DNA of 64,000 nt from Pleodorina starrii (lineage: Eukaryota > Chlorophyta > Chlorophyceae > Chlamydomonadales > Volvocaceae): NCBI GenBank assembly GCA_030267565.1, contig BRXU01000005.1, positions 660,001 through 724,000 of the forward strand, read 5' to 3'. Below are positions 1-12,716 of the stretch, in pieces (positions within the stretch are counted from its first letter, which is position 1; each line of letters begins with the position of its first letter). Made by a program: the position numbers and the translations under genes. The notes below the pieces were generated by a model. That model made no database searches, had not been told where the DNA came from, and saw only the letters and a list, made by a program, of their open reading frames with translations.

Positions 1-61
1 GACACACACACACGAAACACACACATACACACGCACACACGAAACACACATACACACACGC
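1..61. repeat. (CA)n-rich microsatellite at left edge
   Basis: The first 61 bases are an imperfect alternation of CA dinucleotides broken by CGAAAC blocks. No coding pattern is visible. It probably lies in an intron or upstream flank of the low-complexity gene that follows. Confidence 0.9.
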
Positions 62-226
62 ATGAAACACACGCGCTGCAACAAAAGTCCCGCTGTCCCG
101 CTGGCTGTGCCCTTCCCGTTGGTTTTGGAGCCCAGTGCAATAAAAGTCCACAAACAACAACACAACAGCACCCGCCCGCCTTCCCGCCCCTTCTCGCCCT
201 CCGGTCCTGGCCTGGCCCACCCTCAG

Positions 227-3200
227 GCCGCCCGCTACTTGGTGCATCAGCAGAAACTCCTGGCGGCCACCTCGGCCAGCGCGGCGGCGGCGGCGGGGCA
301 GCTGCTGGCGGCGGCGGCGACGACGACGACGACGGCGGCGGCGCGCGCGTGGGAGGGCGGTGGCGCCGGCGTCGACGGCGCTGCCGCCGCCTCCTCGGCT
401 TCTGCGCCTGTCGGGTGGGTGCTTCGGTCTTTGCTCTTTGCTGCGCCTTGCTCCTGCTCCGGCTGCTGCTCCTGCTGTTGCTGACTTGCTGTGGTGTTCG
501 CGTTTGCTCCCTGGGTGATGGCGCAGCTCGGAATGCTGTGGGCGCTGAGTGACCCGCGGGTCATTGGGAGCGGTTCCCAGACGGCGGGCCCCGGTTGTGC
601 CTCTTTACTTGTGGCGGTTGCTGTAGTGGGCTCCAGACCCATCAGAGTCAAGAGGTAGCGCCAGCTGGCCAACTGGTCTTCATCCGCGCGTCTGCTGATT
701 CACGCTTCGTGCTATGCGTCCCTCCCCATCCCGTTGGCACTGGTTCCCCCAAATCCTGACAGGAATCCCGAGTCCCTCGATCCGCGCTCGGTGCCGTCGC
801 AGCAGCAGCAGCAGCAGTGGCTTCCTCTGCAGCATCAATGGCTTCGATCACACTCGGCGACCCCCGCTGGGTACGGCAGGACCTCCGAAGCGCAGCTCTC
901 AGAATTTAGCGCCGCCGCCAACACTGGTGCTGCCGAGGGCACAGAAGCAGCGGCGCCGGCGCGCGGCGGCCCTTCACCCCGCGGACCAGCGGCGGCGCCC
1001 GGCTCACAGCCACCCGCACTCGTGCCGCCCCCGCTGCCCCCACTGGCTGCACCCACCATCGACCTGCACTTGATGTCGTACATGCAACCCGTGTGCGTGG
1101 TGGGCCATGCCGTACAGGCAGAGCCGCCGCCCACAGGGCCCGGCGGCGGCGGCGCCGCCGCCGCCGCCGCCAGCAACCCGGCCGGCGGCGCCCGCACAGT
1201 CAGGAGCCCCTTCCGTCGCCAGAGCCGTAGCTCGTCCGCAGTCTCGGCCGCCGCCGCCGCCGCCGCTGCCGCCGCGGCGAGCGCTGGGGCCGCCCAGGAT
1301 GCGGCGGCGACACACGTGTCAGCGGCGCCGCCGCGGCCCGGCTCCTCCGCCCATCGCCCTATTTCTGGAGCTGCTTGCGTATTACAGCATGAGGGTGCGA
1401 GGGCAGCCAGCCCGGCAAGAAGCACAGAGCCAGCGGCAGCAGCAGCGCAGCAGCAGCAGCAGCAGCAGCAGCGCCGGACCGATAGCGGGGCGGCGGATCC
1501 GTCGGGCGCTGCGGCATACGCGCACGCCCAGGCCCAGGCGCAGGTGGTGGTGGCGTTTGCGACGGCTGCCTGCCGACTGACCGACCCCAATGTGCACTCC
1601 CTGCTGCTCCCGGCGCGGCTGGCCGTCGATCCGCGGGACTTGCCGCTTGCCGCCCTGGCCACTGCCAACGGGCACCAGGGCGGCACCTCAGCGCCGCGGG
1701 AGGCGCGCGGCGGCTCGTCGCCCGCCGCCCGCGCGCGGACGCCGCCGCCGGCCGCGGCGGCGGCGGCGGCGGCGGCCGCAGCAGCGGCAGCGGCCACCGG
1801 CGCCGCGCTTCAGCCGATCCTTGCCGGGACGCCCCTGGAGCGTTTGGTGCCGTACATCGCGCCCGCGGCAGCGTCCGTACATTACACCGTACCTGACGCC
1901 GCCGCCTCGGATGTACCTGGCGGCAGCGAACGCGCCGGCGCCGTGGCCGCCGCCGCCGCCAGCGGCGGCGGCGGCGTTCACACGTCCTCTTCTTCCTCCC
2001 CGCTGCCGCCCTCGAGCCCCTTTCCGGCGGCCGCCGAGCACGTAGGTCAGCGGCCGCGCACCGCCGCCGTCTCGCCTCCAGGCACCCCCTCCCTGGACTC
2101 ATCCCGCCGGCCCTCCACCGCCGCCGCCCGCGGTAGCAGAGCCCTCGCTGCCGCTGCCGCCGCCGCCGCTTCCACGAGCTCACCCGGCGGCGGCGCCTTC
2201 ACACGCCGCCTCGCCTCCGCCACACCCCACCGCCCCGCAACGTTTAGCCTGACGGGACCGACGACGGCGCGACCCGCGGGTCTGTGGTCGCCCGGTGGTC
2301 CCCTCAGCGGCGAACCGTTTACCGCTTCCGGAGCGCCGCAGCCGTACAGTGACGGCGTCGAGGCCTATCATCCACAATCACACCCCGGAGCGCCGCCGCC
2401 GCCGCTTCCGTCAACCATAGCGGCGGCGGCGGCGGCGGCCGGCAGCTCCGCGACTGGCCCCGGCGCGGCAGCCGCCGCCGCCGCAGGGCCCCTGCAGAGC
2501 CGTTGGGGCTCGTCGCCGCCGGCCTGGTCTGCTGGCCTGGTCCAGACCCCGCGCTCCGGTCTGCGCCCCTCCACTAGCGCGGCAGCGGCCGCGGGAGGGG
2601 CCCTGTTGGCGGGGCAGCGGGCCGCCTCCGCCGCCGCCTCCGCCGGCGGCGGCGGCGGCGGCGGCAACGGATTCAGCCGGAGTAGCGGCGGGGGCGGAGG
2701 CGGAGGCGGAGGCGGATCGTTCACGTTCTCGGCCCCGGGCGGTTTTGCTTTTGGTGGAAGTGGCGTCGGTGCTGGGGGCGGCAGCAGGCGGATGGTGACT
2801 GCGCCCGGACTGACTGGCGGTGGAGGCGGAGGCGGAGGCGGCGGTGGAGGCGGAGGCGGAGGTGGAGGCTGGCCGGGCGGGGGCACCTCGCAGCCAACCG
2901 CCGTGTCGGGCGCCAGATTGGTGGGTTCCGGGTACCGTGCTACCCCATGTGCTGCTGTGTGAACTTGGAGGATACCTGATGGGTTGGGGTTTGGGGGGGC
3001 TGATGGGTGATGACTGTTTGAGGAGCGCGGTGGTGTGGGTGGTGGTGTGGGTGGTGATGCTGGCTTTGTGACCGCCGGTGCCGATGCGCGTGTGTGCTAT
3101 CTGCTGAATTTGCCGGTGTTGGCATGATGTGGGTTACCGGTGCTGGCATGATGCGGTGTGTTGGCTGTGGGAGGAAAGAGACACCCGGGCTTTGCAGAGG

Positions 3201-4793
3201 GCCCCCGGGTTGCAGGTCATGCGTGGTCGTCGTACCTTTTCCTTTCCTGCTGCTGCGACAACAGTTACCGTATCGTAATATTAGATGTATGAAATAGGAT
3301 CATTGTACTGGAAGCCAACCACGCCGCGTAACATTCGGAAGCCGTGCGCTCCCATCGCTGATTCGTCCAATCCCACCCTAAACCCTAAACCCTAAACCCT
3401 TCCTTCCCCTCCCCCAAAATCCGTTGCCCCGCGGTCATGGTGGCACCCATCCCTTCCCATGGCCCTCCAACTAACACCTAACAACACAACAACAACGCAA
3501 CACACCACAACGCCGACACACAACCGGGGCGCAGCGCTCCTCCTTCTCCAGTCCCCCGATGGGCCACGCGACAATTGGGAATTCCGACGGCGCCGCCACC
3601 GCCGCGAGCATCGGGACCTTGCCACCCGCCAGCGCCAACGGCGCCGCCTCCTCCGCCAGCAGCCGCCGCGGCAGTCGGAGCAGCGGCAACGGCGAGGACG
3701 CCGCCGCCGCCGCCGCCACGGCGGCAGAGGCCGGCGGCGGGAGTTATGCCGTACAGCCCACTGCTGCCGACTACGCGGCCTGGCGGCGCTCCCATGCGCT
3801 GGATTACGGCACAGGGCAACAGCAGCAGCATCAACAGCAGCAGCACCCCAACGGCGCCCCGCCGCCGCCGTCAGCGTCGATGGCGGGAGCGGCGGCGGCT
3901 GGGGCGGCCTGGGCGGCTGGTTCTGGTGTAATGGTTCGCAGTCCTGTCCGCATCCGCAGCAGCGAGCCCGTGGGCTTCGCGGACGCCGTCACGGCCACCC
4001 GCATGAATGTAAGTTGCCGTACCGTACTACAGTCAGGGCACGGCTGCAGCTGGGGGGGGCGGCTGCAGCTGGGGGGCTGTTGGTTGGTCGCTTATGCTGG
4101 TTGCTCTTGTTGATATCTGGTTCATGATGGAAATGTGGGACTGTTGCAGCCCCCGCGTGGGGGCGTTCACAGGGTGTGGGTCAGTGCCAACCGGAGGCAC
4201 CGAGGAGGAACGGGAGCGCGGACATGGAGGGCGCCTCTTGCGAAGGAGCAGCGCCGGCGCGTGAGGCCAGGGACATCTGTGCGAAGACCCTCAGTGTTTC
4301 AGAGGCGGCGTTTGGCAAGCAAATGGGCCAACTGATGTCCGGCGTGGGGTTCGATCACACGTTCCTAATTTGTCCCGGCCAAAATATCATCCACCTATGT
4401 CCAACCCGCCACCACCCCGCACGCAGAGACGAAGTTCTGTAAATGCACCCTAAAAACATATTACGTGGGCTGCTTTTTCTGCTTGCGTTACCGCAGGTTG
4501 CCATGATGGCCGATGAGCTGCTTCAGCGGCAGACGGAGCAGCGGGCGGCGGCCAAGCTGCTGCGAGAGCGGAGCCTGCACCTGCGGCCCACCACCGCCGC
4601 CGCGCGGCACTCCTTCCCCAACTCCTTCTCCGCCTTCCTGGCGGCGAGGGAGGCGGCAGGGGGCGTGGGGCCGGGGCAGGCCGCTGTGCAGGCGGCGGCG
4701 TGTGGGGACCCCGGGCCTGTCGCTGCTGCTGCTGTGGCGGCAGCGGCGGCAACGGCAGCGGCCGGCCACTGGGGCGTGGTGTCCGGGGCGTGA
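227..4793 (+). CDS. Low-complexity Ala/Gly/Pro/Ser-rich protein, 5' partial
   Basis: No domain is recognised. Proposed exons are 227-414, 763-2931, 3552-4008 and 4497-4793. The phases agree at every junction (2/1, 2/1, 0/0) and the sum is exactly 1037 codons. Splice sites used are GTGGGT at 415, CAG at 762, GTACCG at 2932, CCAG at 3551, GTAAGT at 4009 and CGCAG at 4496. The first visible exon opens after a CAG at 226, so the true start is probably left of the window or in a short unseen exon. The protein is dominated by Ala, Gly and Gln runs, including a pure Gly stretch encoded near 2820-2870. The last exon is different: a charged segment (ADELLQRQTEQRAAAKLLRE) that could form a short coiled coil. 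The intron at 2932-3551 is the weakest part, because its donor is atypical; the long second exon could instead stop at 2962. Confidence 0.5.
3376..3400. repeat. Short interstitial telomere-like run (CCCTAAA)3CCCT
   Basis: Three perfect CCCTAAA units followed by CCCT lie in the proposed intron 2932-3551. This is the TTTAGGG (Arabidopsis-type) telomere unit read on the other strand. Chlamydomonas reinhardtii itself uses TTTTAGGG. Confidence 0.9.
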
Positions 4794-6122
4794 GGAGGCA
4801 CGGTACCCCAGCGGCGGGACAAAAGGTGAACACCGGCGGCCAGTAGCTGTACCGTGTTCCAGGGCCAATCCTCAGGCAGAGGGCCGACCGCGCGGAGAGC
4901 TGTGGGCTATGCGAGTGTCAGGTGCGGAAGGGTTCCGCTCGTGGGTCGTGGGGTTTGGTGTCAGGTGCAGAGTTTTGGGGGTTTGGGGTTTGGGAGTTGA
5001 CTGGCGGCAGCCTGCCAAGTGCCAGCCCCGTCTGGAGGTCTGTTTGGAGTTGTTCTGGTCGCCTGGGGCCTCGCGCTATTCTGTGTGATGAGGGCGGCAA
5101 GGCAGGTGGGAGCTGCGCGCGTGGGGACAGGCGTGGGGAGGGAGCTCATGCGGATGTGTGACGCGTTTACGCGCTTGGCTGGCAAGCGACACATGTCATG
5201 CTTTGCATGAGGTAATGGCAGCAGGTTGACCTGTAGCCGACAGTTGCTCTAAAGTTGCGGGTACTTCCGGTTGGAGTGGCTTTTCCAAGCTGATTATGTC
5301 CTACCACTTTTCTAAAATGTATCACTGGCTGACGGCACTCCGAATCAAAGTTGCGTATAACGGTTGAGGTTGCGCGTAGTGGTCGACTTGAGCTGTCTCG
5401 GCGGGGGACTGTGAACTGTGGGTGTCCGGTACTCGGCTTCTGATGCACGTGGGCGCCCGCGTGACCACCTGACAGCCCACGACTGTTCGCGACTGTTTTC
5501 GACCTGACTAAAGTGATTTTCCACACAAACTATCATTTTTCATTTGCTCCAGAAGTGCTCGCAAGTCGTGACACTGTGTCCACGTGTGATGGTCTGCGCG
5601 AGGGGCCACAGTTGCTTGAAAGAACTCTCGCAGGTGTGTGGCGGCAGTGTCTGACTCTCTTGTTGTTCAAATGCAAAATTATTGTGTGTAATCAAGGTGG
5701 TTGTTCGCCAGAATCTGCCGTAAAGTAGTGTCGTCAATTATGTCACTTGCTCCGGATACTGCGCCTGGAAGAGCTGAAAGGGGCTGCAATACGGTCATTT
5801 AGAATTGAGTAATTGACTTGTATAAGGTTGTATGGTTTTCGCCGTGATCGGCAAGATTTGGAGGCGCCTCTAAGCCCCACCTGCCAAGTAGCCAACCGTG
5901 CAGGGTTTGACTACTCGGTGTCGTCGCACGGAATGACTAAACGATCACATTGATAACCATAACCCTTATGAGGTGTCCCATGGCGCGCGTGCAAGGGCCC
6001 CTTTCTAGGGACACCCGAACTTTTGCCGTGAATTGTGTACGGCGGGCCTGTGCAAGTTTTAAGCGGCCATCCGCATTGGTAGACGTTACCATACTGGATA
6101 CGATTATTGCTAATCTGTTCAG
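4794..6122. other. Gap between the low-complexity gene and the carrier gene
   Basis: No convincing exon is visible here on either strand. The first part probably contains the 3' untranslated region of the gene ending at 4793. The only TGTAA on the plus strand is at 5687-5691. The sequence just left of 6123 would hold the carrier promoter, but no TATA box was identified. Confidence 0.5.
5687..5691 (+). terminator. Possible TGTAA polyadenylation signal
   Basis: This is the first TGTAA on the plus strand after the stop at 4793, about 890 bases away. That is a long but possible 3' untranslated region for this group. The assignment is weak. Confidence 0.25.
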
Positions 6123-8893
6123 ATGGCATTTTTCCAGTCCTCATCTCCGGCTGTGGCTGTGTGCCAGCCACAGTTTGCGTTTTCCTCGGATAATGGAAGC
6201 GAGCAGTTCCGCCTTGGCACAGCGCTCAGGAGCAATGCACCGGCAGTGGTGTCCATGGGCGGGCCAGCAGTCTCTGTGTCTTGCTCCTTCACAACTCGGG
6301 GGTCTGCTGTTGCGGGCCGGAAGCTTGTGTCCCGGCGAGCCGTCGCGCGGTCGCGCGTTGCTGCGGCGCCGTTTGCCAGCCTCAGCCTTGCAGCTGTGAC
6401 CCTTGCGGCACCACCAACAAAGCAGGAGACTGGCTCAGTGGACGCCAAGAAGCAGAAGAAGTCTATCGGAGAAGTCCTGTCGCTTGCCGGGAAGAAGGCG
6501 CTGTCGGGCGGTGTACCAGGCATGGTTGCCATGGCCATCCAGGTTCTGTCGCTCATGTGGTTGCGTACCACTATTAACTACCAGTACCGCTACGGAACGA
6601 CCACGATGGAGGCGCTTAGGACGCTCTACGCCCAGGGCGGCATCCCGCGCTTTTACCAGGGCCTGCTGCCCGCCCTGATCCAGGTGACTATCGGCGAGTG
6701 TAGATCGATATCTGCAATTCGCTGCGGTTTCGGCGAAATGGCTCGCTGTCGAGGTCCGCATCAACTTCACAAGCCATCACCGGCTGCGCCAAGTGTAAAC
6801 TGGTCCTGCATAATTGCTATGATGCAAGTGGCGGTAGCTTACATTTTCGCGGCTTTTTCTGGCCGTTCACAACTCTCACGGCTTCCGACACCGTCATCAT
6901 CCCGCAGCCTGTTCCTGGGTCTTAATCTAACTCTTGCCCCGACCCATCTGTCCGTTGCCTCCTTGCGCTCGCAGGGCCCGCTGTCCCGCTTCGGTGACAC
7001 GGCCGCCAACACGGGCGTGCTTGCGCTGCTGGAGGACGTCGACATGCCGGTGGCGTTGAAGACTCTGGCGGCCTCGGTGGGCGCTGGCCTGTTCCGCATC
7101 GCCCTGATGCCGGTGGACGCCTGCAAGACCATCCTGCAGGTCGGACCATGGGGCGGGAGGGAATGGGGCGCAGGGAGGGAATTGGGCGTAGGGAGGGACG
7201 TGGCCAGTGCGGTATGCCTTCGGGAAGGGGTGCTGCGAGCGTAGGGACAGGGTTGCGATGCAACGGTGGATGTCGTCTTGCGGCCATCTGTGTCGATGAG
7301 TTGTCCATCCCTGCCACTGACGCTCTCTCAGCTCCCGCTGCAACCCGTAGGCCCGCCGAACCCGCCACACGGCCCTCCCATCCCGCCCTTCCGCACCCCC
7401 GCCTGGGCGCCCCCCATATTACCGGGCCAGCCACCCTGTCCCGCCCCGTCGCCCCATCGCCCCGCCTGTTTCCCCATCGCCCACTGCTCTGTGAGCCCAC
7501 AGCCGCCTCACCCATCCACCCGTTCGAGCCCCTCCTCTGCGCTGCGGTATCTTCTTCTTACCCTCCTCCGGCCCTCCCTCTGGCCCTCACCTGGCTCCCC
7601 TCACCTATCCTATCCCACCCCGCCTCCCACCGCCCCGCCCTTCAGGTCGAGGGCGCCAACGGCTTCAAGGCCCTGACGCACAAGGTCCAGGTCGGCGGCC
7701 CCACGGTTCTGTATCACGGTGCCCTGGCCGCCTCGGTGGCGACCTTCGTGGGCCACTACCCCTGGTTCGCCACCTACAACACGCTCAACAGTATGCTGCC
7801 GAGGTACGAGGACGACCTGCCGAAGAAGCTGCTGCGCTCGGCCTTCATCGGCTTCTGCTCGTCGTTTGTGAGCGACTGCTGCTCCAACTCGATCCGCGTC
7901 ATCAAGACCACCAAGCAGACGGCCACCGTGCCCATGACGTATACCGAGGTGGTCAAGGTGCGTGTGGGAGCCGGGGGGGGGGGCGGGCTGGTGGCGGGGG
8001 GTGATAGGGTGGGTGGGTGTGGTGCCGTGCGGCCTCCACGCGTCGTTGCGCAAGCGATATTGATTCTGTCATCCTCTTGAACACAACATGGTGGTGGGGT
8101 TGCACTCTGCCACCCTGCCCTACACCCAGGGGCATAGGGCCCGGGTGCGGCCCATCCGTGCTTGCTGGCGCAGATGCCTCTGCGTTGAGTCCTTCCGATT
8201 TCGATTCACACACCCGTATCAGCACGCACGCTCATGCGGTCCTGCCTGAATGAACATCTGACCCGGCCCGGCCTGGCACTGCCCGCAGGAGATCATCCGC
8301 AAGGACGGTGTCAGCGGGCTGTTCTTCCGCGGGTTGGGCACCAAGATTATTACCAACGGCATTCAGGTGAGGCGTCTGTCGCTGGGTGGATCAGAGGGTG
8401 GGTCGGTGGGTGAATCGGTGGGTGGGTCGGTGGGTCCGGCGGCGCGACGGTCTTCTGATGCTGTTGGTTTCCGGCTTCTCGTTGAAACTTTCTCGTTGAA
8501 AGGGGAAATGGGTCGGTGGGTCGCCGGAATGCGTCCCAGTGAGGAGCCTAGCTCCGCTGCGGGCTCAAGGCACCACACGTGGGCTCGTGCCGGGCCGGGC
8601 CGGGTCATGGGGCGCCGCGGCGACTCGTTGGCATGAGGTTGTCCGGGGCTGCTGTGGTCGTTGTGTGTGTTGGTGTGCGCGCGTGACGCTCGTGCTTACG
8701 CTGTTGATCCCCCTTCCCGCGCCTTGCCTGCTCCTCCCGCCTTCCCTCACGTCTCCGTGCTCTCGTGTCCGCCGTTATCTCGCAGGGCATCATGTTCTCA
8801 GTCATGTGGCGCTTGGGCCAGGACTACTGGAACAAGCAGGCCGCGGATAAGGCCGCCGCGGAGAAGGCGGCGGCTGCGACGGCGGCCAAGTGA
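6123..8893 (+). CDS. Mitochondrial carrier family (SLC25-like) protein with organelle-targeting N-terminus
   Basis: A membrane solute carrier; the substrate cannot be told. Exons are 6123-6683, 6975-7139, 7646-7957, 8289-8366 and 8786-8893, all joined in phase 0, giving 407 residues. Residues 1 to about 105 are rich in Ser, Ala and Arg and look like a chloroplast or mitochondrial targeting peptide. The rest is a three-fold carrier repeat. Repeat 1 keeps the GIPRFYQGLLPALIQG block. Repeat 2 has an intact signature, PVDACK. In repeats 1 and 3 the signature proline is lost (LSLMWLR and SNSIRVIK). Repeat 3 ends with GVSGLFFRGLGTKIITNGIQ. The C-terminus is Ala/Lys-rich. The length suits the roughly 300-residue carrier core plus a transit peptide. 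The donor GTCGGA at 7140 is unusual. Family confidence is high; location and substrate are unknown. Confidence 0.85.
8389..8434. repeat. GTGGGTCG-type minisatellite in carrier intron 4
   Basis: Imperfect tandem copies of a GTGGGTCG/GTGGGTGA unit follow the donor at 8367. They are purely intronic. Confidence 0.6.
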
Positions 8894-11800
8894 GGGAGGG
8901 AGAGCTTTGTGTGAGGAGGAGGCTGACGGCGCGCGCCGCCCCCAGCGGAGCGCTCCGCCAGGGAGCCTGGTCCCGTTCCCCGCTTCCGCGACCGCGCGCA
9001 CTGCATGATGCGTGTGGCAACGGCAGCGGCAAATTGTTCGGTTTGGGTCGGACATCGCTTGCGGCGTAGTTTGCGGCGGTTCTGGATGTGCCTGCGCTGA
9101 GAAAGTCATGTCCTGAGGTGTAGTATGCCGGTTGGTTGACCGGTCACGCGTTTTGTTGACCGATCACCGATCACGCGTTTTGCGTTGTGGTGCTTTTCGT
9201 CGGTGTGTGGTGTTCTGCATAGCGTGGCGGTGGAGGTGCGGCGTGGCTGAAGCAGCTTCAGGTTTGCTGGAGGGTGGTGGTTAGGGCGGTGGTGGTGGTG
9301 GTGGAGGAGGTGCATGGGGGCGAGGGGGTTGCAGCGATTAGTATGGGATATACTACGACCCATGGTCGGCCTGTATGTTCTGTTCGTTCTGGTTGACCTC
9401 TTCGTTTGTTGGTCGAATGGTCGTATGAGAACGGCTGCTTCGGCGGCGCGCACGCGGGCTCTGTCCCCGGGGGCCTGCGCGTCATTGTGTGGTATTGTCC
9501 CCCGAGCCCCGGTTCCAGCAACCCAGCGAGAAACAAACCTATTTTTCTGTGGTCAACTGTGGCAAGGCTTTATTATGAGCCGCTTTTGTTTAATGTCAGC
9601 AGCTGCTGCGATTGCCGGCGTATTACGTACAGCACTTTACTGCGCTGTCGTGCTCTGAATTGCGTCGTCATCAACCTTCTTCTGGCGAGTTCCCAACCCC
9701 AGTCCAACACGCGCTCGAGACCCGCTGGAATGGAGCGGGCTGACCCTTGGCTTGAATGCCCTGAAGGATATGCCCTGCTTCTGGGCCGCCTGAATGCGCA
9801 GGGCGGGGCGAGACGTGTGGCGTGCCGTGACAGCTGACCTCCACCGGCCCTCGTTCGTGTGTGAGCTGGGTGGCTGGTGACGTTGCGTGTCACGGCGTGG
9901 TACTGCTCGAGGAGGAGGATGCGGACGAGGAGGACCATTGGACTGCTTGTATCTAGTTGCAAGCGGGACCCAAGCGGGGACGGCGGGATGTGATATGCGA
10001 GAGCGTCCTGTCCTGTCCTGTTCTGGTGGACCTGGAGCTGAACGACACATTGAGGGAGGGCCTGGCCAGCAGGGAGAAGTGTGCACAGGCGGAAACACGC
10101 GGTCGAAGGATGGACTGGACGTGAACCTGCGGGCGTCTGTATAAGTGCTGGTGTTGTTGTGTTGCGGCGTGGTGGTGGTGGTGGTGGTGGTGGCGGTGAT
10201 TCTTTTTGGGGTCCATATCAGGCGAAGCCGTCGCGCGCCTCGACTGGTGGCTGGTTACCGCCTGTTGGGCGATCTAGCCGTCGATTTACGGGGTAGTGCT
10301 GCTCCGCGCCTGCCTGAAAGAACACGTGCGTACCCTTATTTATTTCAGTTTGATAGACCGAAGGCAGCATGCCTTCGGTGCAGGGCCTCGAGCTTTCATT
10401 CCACGCATTTGGTGCGTTCAGTTCCATCGACGGCTCTTCACGTTGCGGCGTGGAGCGCGTACGGCGCCTGTGGCTCGCATTGCCTTCCCGACTTGACCCC
10501 GGCGGGTGCCATGATCGAGCCTGACGGCCACCCGGCACGTGGATTGGTTCTGAAGAAAATCTGAGTTCCCATGAATCCTCGCGTCGCCATGTAAAGAGGC
10601 GAGAGCTGTAAGCATCAAGTGCGTGAGGACCTTGTGCCCAGGAAAGCCGAACCGCAGCTGACTGGTGGTAGCACCCTTTAGAAGTAATACGGTATGCAGT
10701 GCCGTACATCATCGGATTGGCAGCGCCGCTGTTTGCTTTTGCAATATGGGTTACTTTCCCTGTCTCGCGACGTGACCTTCGGCGGACCTGCTCTTGTCAG
10801 GAGAGCCCGGTGGCACCTTCGAGCACACGTGCTGTAGTTTGCGTCCATCCGATCCGAGCGAGCAAATGTCCCCGGTCGGGTTGTGGCAAAAGTGCAACCT
10901 GGCTGGCCGGGTCGGCGCAATATAATAACGGCAGACTCGCTCATATCGACTTCATGCTCACGTACTGCCAAGTCCATAAGGCTTGCACCATCATGTACGA
11001 CCGACGTGCGACCCAGGTACGGCCCACATACTTAGCTGGCTAAGCACGGCTCTATGTAGCTATTATTATCGCACTATGCAGCTGTTCTCCAACTCCTCTG
11101 TAATCAAACTATTAATTAATGGTCAGCTCGGCGCAGTGGGCAGTGTATTCCAAAGATGAAGTTCAATACATAAGGATATGCGCCTGGGGAAAAGGCGGTT
11201 TCCTAATGTATACCCCTTCTCGCGCAGGGGAATTCCCTGCTGTACCTGCGTACCCCCGACGGAGAGGGGCGTAGACCCCACCGCGAGCGCAGGGGACCCC
11301 AGGTTGCCACCCTGGAAGCCTTGTTCCATGCCGGTGGATGCACGCCACTGGCATCGCAACGGCTCACAGATCGAGTTGCAAAGATTCAGGCCGTCCCCGG
11401 GCAAATTGACACGCCACCCTGGTGTCGCCGGCAGGACGGGCCCTGAGCCCCTGACAGACCGGCATCGGAGCCTGAAACCTTACGACAGTGAAGCTCTGGG
11501 GCAGATTGGGCCATCTGGCAAGGAAAGGGGAATAAGTTTAAGTCGGAAAGCAGAGAAAATTGTACTTCATTCACAGGAATCGAGCTGCCAGCCTTGCCGG
11601 CCTTCGGTCGATGCGTGTTATGCCGTAATTCGTCGTAGGTGTAGCTCGAACGAGGTTGGCCAGCAAGGTAGCAGCAATTTCCCCTGAGGATATCCTCTTT
11701 TGTTGCTGCACAGCGTAAAATAAGTAGGGACCGTGTGCCGGGCAAACATTGCATTGCACATTGAAAAAGGTGGGCACGAGTGCCGTACTACAGAGGGATG

Positions 11801-12716
11801 GAGCAAGCAGCATCATCTTGCTTGCATACAGCAATTTGACCGGCTACCTGTTGCAGTAATACATCTTTGCTTAATGCCATCTTGTTAGCTTGCAACTAGG
11901 GATGCCGGTGCGGCAGGCTCCCGTCCTAGGCGTTGAGTAACCTTCAGACGTTTGCCCTACGCGCTCACGCAAACGTTGTTTTGTTGCTCCTGGACGACGT
12001 AAGACTTAGACTCTAGGAGAGAGCCGCTCTGCGACGGGCACGATTTCTAGTGGCTGCCTCGTAGCTCTAGTCGGACTCTAGGAGATTGCCTTGGGCAGCG
12101 TCTGAACCGACTGCGGACGCTTGAGGCCCACAGTTGGAGGTCGACAAAAGATTTCAGCGCTGCGCTTGGGGTTTGTCGGTGAGTGCCAGCTCTATGTCAG
12201 CGGAGGCTTTCCCCCACGGACATCGCTTGCTGGCTTGCAGCAGCGCGTCATTTCGGGCCATCTTGCGGGGCCAATGCTGTTGAGGGCAGATAGCTTGTGT
12301 CCTCCTACTTTGTACCATGCTTCCGCTGCTTTTAATTCGAGCAACGGGCACGTTGCGAACCGATGTGCCCCTGGCCTCTATCGCAGGCGGTTCTCCAGAC
12401 ACCTGTAGGCCGGGGCTGCTTTGCGCTTTTGGTAGAATGACGCTTGTGTAAGTGGTAGATGCCGCGGCCGGCAGCAGACATCCTTGCCTTCATGCCGCGT
12501 GAGGCGGAGCGCATGGCAGTCCGAGGCTCAGCGCGTCAGCTGGGGAAAGGTGCCTGCTCTCCTCCTTGCGGCGCCAGCGGGCGCGACACCTGCGAACGGA
12601 GCTGTTGCGTCAGGGCGCTAAGTGCTCACAGCAACGATGAGCACTCAGCACCGGAGCTCCTGCGGCGTACTAGTCCGTCGAGGTCCTTCACAACTCTTTA
12701 TGGAAGGACCTGGCTG
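8894..12716. other. 3.8-kb stretch without a recognised gene
   Basis: The open frames here on both strands are short, Arg/His/Pro-rich and look like shadows of GC-rich DNA. Visible features are (GGT)n runs near 9285-9310 and 10168-10195, a 12-base direct repeat (GACTCTAGGAGA) at 12009-12020 and 12074-12085, and a moderate drop in GC after about 10600. The end nearest 12717 should hold the receptor-kinase promoter. Nothing else could be supported. Confidence 0.5.

Noticed and set aside
835..1797. Long minus-strand Ala/Arg/Cys-rich open frames opposite the first gene, and similar frames opposite 13694-14155, 15989-17218, 42104-43282 and 43995-44909
   Set aside because: They mirror GC-rich repeats of the plus-strand exons, have no domains and show no splice support.
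7140..7645. Open frame crossing the second carrier intron
   Set aside because: The translated intron is Pro/His/Ser-rich and breaks the carrier repeat; splicing restores a continuous PVDACKTILQ-VEGANGF reading.
10145..10564. Plus-strand frame with a Val-rich hydrophobic start
   Set aside because: The hydrophobic run is just a (GTG)n repeat; the rest looks random.
12009..12085. 12-base direct repeat GACTCTAGGAGA as a target-site duplication
   Set aside because: Only 53 bases separate the copies and no inverted or direct ends of an element lie between them.
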